17,470 nt of DNA, from positions 1 to 17,470 of the forward strand of contig CBIFWW010000067.1 of the NCBI GenBank assembly GCA_966186435.1, read 5' to 3'. Origin of the DNA: CBIFWW01 sp966186435 (GTDB lineage Bacteria; Pseudomonadota; Gammaproteobacteria; Enterobacterales; Enterobacteriaceae). Under the pieces are notes generated by a model that saw only the letters and a program-made list of their open reading frames with translations, was not told the DNA's origin and made no database searches. Made by a program: the position numbers and the translations under genes. This document shows positions 15,167 to 17,470 of the stretch, piece after piece; positions within the stretch are counted from its first letter, which is position 1, and the number at the start of each line of letters is the position of its first letter.

Positions 15167-15786
15167 GTCAGTTATTGCACTTACGCAGCATTTCCCATGA
15201 AATTCCATCATTTTCGCAGTTATTAAGCGATGCAGGTTTCGAATCCTTATCAGTACGCTCGCTCACCCCAGATAGCTTAACGGGGCGGGCGGTGATTTTA
15301 ATTGAGGCCCATATCGATCAACGGTGCTTGATGGATTGGCGCGCCGGGTTGGAGGCCCATCTGGACGCCGGGGGGCTATTGGTATTCAACGGCCATCTGG
15401 CCTACCCGCTGATTAATGGCGTGGGCTTGTTCCAGGTGGCTGCTGGCCGGGATAAAGCGTCGCTGGTGGTAGAGCGCCAGGAGGAGCACCCGGTATTTTC
15501 AGGGGTGGATTGCCAGGATCTTAGTATGCGCCGGGGGGTGGCAGGGTTTTACGCCCGTGGAGCCAACCCTCCACCGGAAGGGGCGTAGATATTGCATCGG
15601 TTGGCTAAAGACGGTAGCCCCGTGGACTGGTTATGGCAGCGGCCCGGCGGTGGGCTGGTGTTGATGCACAGCGGCAACAATATGTGGCTTTATCATCAGG
15701 ACGAAACCAGCGCCTCACGCATTGCTGGTCAGTTGGTGCAGTGGATGAAGGATTTCACCCCCACTTTTCGCAGCGTTAAGGAGTAA
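15163..15786 (+). pseudogene. ThuA/GATase1-like protein, interrupted by an amber stop
   Basis: Start ATG 15163 overlaps the ATPase stop (ATGA). The frame would give 207 codons, but codon 142 is TAG (15586-15588), and the same frame continues cleanly (ILHRLAKDGSPVDWLWQRPG …) to TAA at 15784. Features of a Rossmann-like ThuA/GATase1 fold: VILIEAH 44-50, AGGLLVFNGH 69-78, HPVF 109-112, RRGVAGFYARGANPPPEGA 123-141, PGGGLVLMHSGNN 161-173. No Cys nucleophile is seen at the elbow (NGH). It is a paralogue of the next gene. The function is unknown; its place in the operon suggests processing or sensing of the imported compound. One base change from CAG, AAG, GAG or TGG would create the stop. Confidence 0.75.
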
Positions 15787-15788
15787 CC

Positions 15789-16397
15789 ATGCGTATTGCT
15801 TTTGTCGACGGCGGGACTTATTACCATCACGCCACTTATCACGATTCGCAATTTCGGCCTTTCTTTAGCCGCAATATCTATATCTGCGACCTGCCTGGCG
15901 ATCCGTTGAAGGATGTGGACTGCCTGTATATTGCTAGCCGCCAGTATGCCCCGGATTTGATAGCCGCACGGGCAACCATCATTGATTTTCTTAGCCGAGG
16001 GGGATTATTGGTGGTGATGGGGGAAACCGGCGTTGAACAATGGCTGGATGGTGCAAGTTGGCATTCTGGAGTGACCAATTTCTGGTGGTGGTTGACGCCG
16101 GGGGCCGATTCTGGCCTGCGAATAGCCGATGGCAACCACGGTATGTTTACGTTTCTATCCTTAGCCGATGCTACCTGGCACCGTCACGGTGGGCTAACAC
16201 CACCTGCCGGGGCAAGGTCACTTATTGAGGCCGAAGACGACGGCTGCATACTCTATGATGCCCAACTGCCCGGCGGCGGCCGCACCATCGTCACCACGTT
16301 GGACCCATGCTACCACCACGGCAGCTACTTTATGCCCGCCACCACCCGCTTTATCCACGGGATGTTGCTATGGCTGAAGGCGGGCGCCCCGGCCTGA
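15789..16397 (+). CDS. ThuA/GATase1-like protein, last gene of the uptake operon
   Basis: 202 residues, ATG 15789 two bases after the previous frame, with AAGGAG 5 bases before it. No signal peptide; cytoplasmic. The motifs follow those of the preceding gene in order and almost the same positions: GGLLVVMGE 71-79, HGMF 117-120, GLTPPAGA 135-142, PGGGRTIVTTLD 161-172, FIHGMLLWLK 188-197. The N-terminus GGTYYHHATYHDS (8-20) is rich in His, and more His lie at 92, 117, 131, 133, 176 and 177, so metal binding is possible. I know no function for it. It may form a dimer with its neighbour. Confidence 0.8.
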   Translation: MRIAFVDGGTYYHHATYHDSQFRPFFSRNIYICDLPGDPLKDVDCLYIASRQYAPDLIAARATIIDFLSRGGLLVVMGETGVEQWLDGASWHSGVTNFWWWLTPGADSGLRIADGNHGMFTFLSLADATWHRHGGLTPPAGARSLIEAEDDGCILYDAQLPGGGRTIVTTLDPCYHHGSYFMPATTRFIHGMLLWLKAGAPA

Positions 16398-16405
16398 ATG
16401 CAGGC

Positions 16406-16435
16406 AAAAAAAAGGGAGTGGCGCAAGCCACTCCC
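16406..16435 (-). terminator. Rho-independent terminator of groL
   Basis: GGGAGTGGC (16414-16422) and GCCACTCCC (16427-16435) form a perfect 9-bp stem with a 4-base loop. On the minus strand eight T follow (A run 16406-16413). It sits 25 bases after the groL stop. Confidence 0.95.
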
Positions 16436-16459
16436 CTCTTCAGATGCCAGGCCGGCTAA

Positions 16460-17470
16460 TTACATCATGCCGCCCATGCCACCCATGCCACCCATACCAC
16501 CAGCAGCGCCTAAATCAGCCGCGTCGCTTTTTGGCATGTCGGTAACCATGCATTCGGTGGTGATCATCAGACCAGCAACAGATGCCGCGTACTGCAGCGC
16601 AGAACGAGTTACTTTAGTTGGGTCCAGGATACCGAAGTCGATCATGTTACCGTATTCTTCCGTTGCCGCGTTGTAACCGTAGTTACCTTCGCCCGCTTTC
16701 ACGTTGTTGGTCACAACAGACGGCTCTTCACCGGCGTTGGCAACGATCTGGCGCAGTGGGGCTTCCATCGCACGCAGAGCAACTTTGATACCGACGTTCT
16801 GATCTTCGTTGTGACCAGTCAGGCCTGCGATTTTGGCCGCAACGCGAACCAGCGCAACACCACCACCGGCAACCACGCCTTCTTCTACCGCAGCACGGGT
16901 CGCATGCAGGGCATCATCAACGCGTGCTTTTTTCTCTTTCATTTCAACTTCGGTAGCAGCACCGACTTTGATTACCGCTACGCCGCCTGCCAGTTTCGCT
17001 ACGCGCTCTTGCAGTTTTTCACGGTCGTAATCGGAGGTAGCATCTTCGATCTGCTGGCGAATCTGGGTAACACGACCCTGGATTGCGCCTTCGTCACCCA
17101 CGCCATCGATGATGGTGGTGGTGTCTTTACTGATCACAACGCGTTTAGCCTGGCCCAGATCTTCCAGGGTGGCTTTTTCCAGTTCCATACCGATCTCTTC
17201 AGAGATAACGGTACCGGCAGTCAGGGTGGCGATGTCTTGCAGCATAGCTTTACGACGGTCGCCGAAGCCTGGTGCTTTAACCGCAGCCACTTTCACGATG
17301 CCACGCATGGTGTTAACCACCAGAGTCGCCAGCGCTTCGCCTTCAACGTCTTCAGCGATGATAACCAGCGGTTTGCCTGCTTTCGCAACGGCTTCCAGAA
17401 CTGGCAGCATTTCGCGGATGTTGGAGATTTTTTTGTCAGCCAGCAGGATGAACGGGCTTTCCAGCTCAAC
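16460..17470 (-). CDS. groL: Chaperonin GroEL, C-terminal 336 residues, cut by right edge
   Basis: The frame runs from the stop (16460-16462) to the window edge, where it begins VELESPFILLADKKISNIRE; by comparison with the 548-residue E. coli protein this is about residue 213 onward. It covers part of the apical domain, the second intermediate part and the C-terminal equatorial domain, with EDVEGEALATLVVN, GFGDRRKAMLQDIA, the IDGVGDEGAIQGR stretch and DALHATRAAVEEGVVAGGG, where the catalytic Asp of the second intermediate domain region lies further on. The tail ends in the GGM repeat (GGMGGMGGMGGMM). GroEL folds proteins in the cytoplasm with GroES, whose gene would lie beyond the right edge. 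Confidence 0.98.
   Translation of the reverse strand, partial: VELESPFILLADKKISNIREMLPVLEAVAKAGKPLVIIAEDVEGEALATLVVNTMRGIVKVAAVKAPGFGDRRKAMLQDIATLTAGTVISEEIGMELEKATLEDLGQAKRVVISKDTTTIIDGVGDEGAIQGRVTQIRQQIEDATSDYDREKLQERVAKLAGGVAVIKVGAATEVEMKEKKARVDDALHATRAAVEEGVVAGGGVALVRVAAKIAGLTGHNEDQNVGIKVALRAMEAPLRQIVANAGEEPSVVTNNVKAGEGNYGYNAATEEYGNMIDFGILDPTKVTRSALQYAASVAGLMITTECMVTDMPKSDAADLGAAGGMGGMGGMGGMM

Larger units (their letters stand above)
9388..16397. other. Inserted TonB/ABC uptake cassette between yjeI and groL
   Basis: Six genes that E. coli lacks at this place: a Crp/Fnr regulator (minus) and, divergently, receptor, binding protein, permease, ATPase and two ThuA-like proteins. Adjacent genes of the operon overlap by 1 or 4 bases or are 2 bases apart, so it is one transcription unit of about 6.1 kb. 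The DNA uses GGG, CCC and CTA codons more freely than the flanking core genes, which suggests a separate origin. I saw no integrase, insertion sequence, tRNA or direct repeats at its ends. Confidence 0.8.

Noticed and set aside
16463..16505. Tandem repeat of about 9 bases (cccatgcca type)
   Set aside because: It is the normal GGM tail of GroEL.
1..17470. tRNA, rRNA, CRISPR arrays or insertion sequences
   Set aside because: None seen on either strand by reading; no cloverleaf with TTCGA loop, regular spacer array or transposase motifs.

Overview
The window is a chromosomal piece of an enterobacterium. The order epmA / frdABCD / blc / sugE / ecnB-ecnA / efp / epmB / yjeI / groL matches the block around the fumarate reductase and groE operons of E. 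coli, and the proteins are close to full-length matches of the E. coli ones as I remember them. ampC, which sits between frdD and blc in E. coli, is absent, and the region beyond epmA is not the expected yjeM. The protein sequences look most like Serratia or a relative in the Yersiniaceae; I cannot fix the genus.

Layout. 1-461 (minus): start of an AT-rich unknown gene running off the left edge. 481-1044: gene-poor, scrambled stretch with four TGTGATC repeats, a cluster of GATC sites and a possible gene remnant. 1045-2022 (minus): epmA. 2023-2346: divergent promoter region with an FNR-like box placed for class II activation of frd. 2347-5639 (plus): frdABCD, then a strong terminator. 5746-6282 (plus): lipocalin blc behind a sigma-S-like -10. 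6279-6596 (minus): guanidinium exporter gdx/sugE, preceded by a clear guanidine-II riboswitch. 6748-7123 (minus): ecnB and ecnA, two small entericidin lipoproteins. 7180-7746 (minus): efp, divergent from epmB (7787-8815, plus). 8860-9213 (minus): yjeI. All three parts of the EF-P beta-lysylation pathway (EpmB makes (R)-beta-lysine, EpmA attaches it, EF-P carries it on Lys34) are in the window.

Between yjeI and groL, which are neighbours in E. coli, lies an inserted cassette of about 7 kb (9388-16397). It encodes a Crp/Fnr-family regulator (minus) and, divergently, an operon with overlapping or nearly touching genes: TonB-dependent receptor, periplasmic binding protein, FecCD-type permease, ABC ATPase, and two small proteins that look like tandem paralogues of the ThuA/GATase1-like fold. 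The layout is that of an outer-membrane-to-cytoplasm uptake system for an iron complex, heme, cobalamin or another metal chelate; the substrate cannot be read from the sequence. The divergent promoter has an FNR-like box with nearly the same spacing to its -10 as the frd promoter.

Two lesions mark this cassette. A frameshift near 12316 removes the last beta strand and stop codon of the receptor and fuses it in frame to the signal peptide of the binding protein. An in-frame amber codon at 15586-15588 splits the first ThuA-like gene. Either the system is decaying in this strain or the assembly has errors here. The least described part is the pair of ThuA-like proteins tied to a TonB/ABC importer. 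The right edge holds the C-terminal 336 residues of GroEL (minus) and its terminator.
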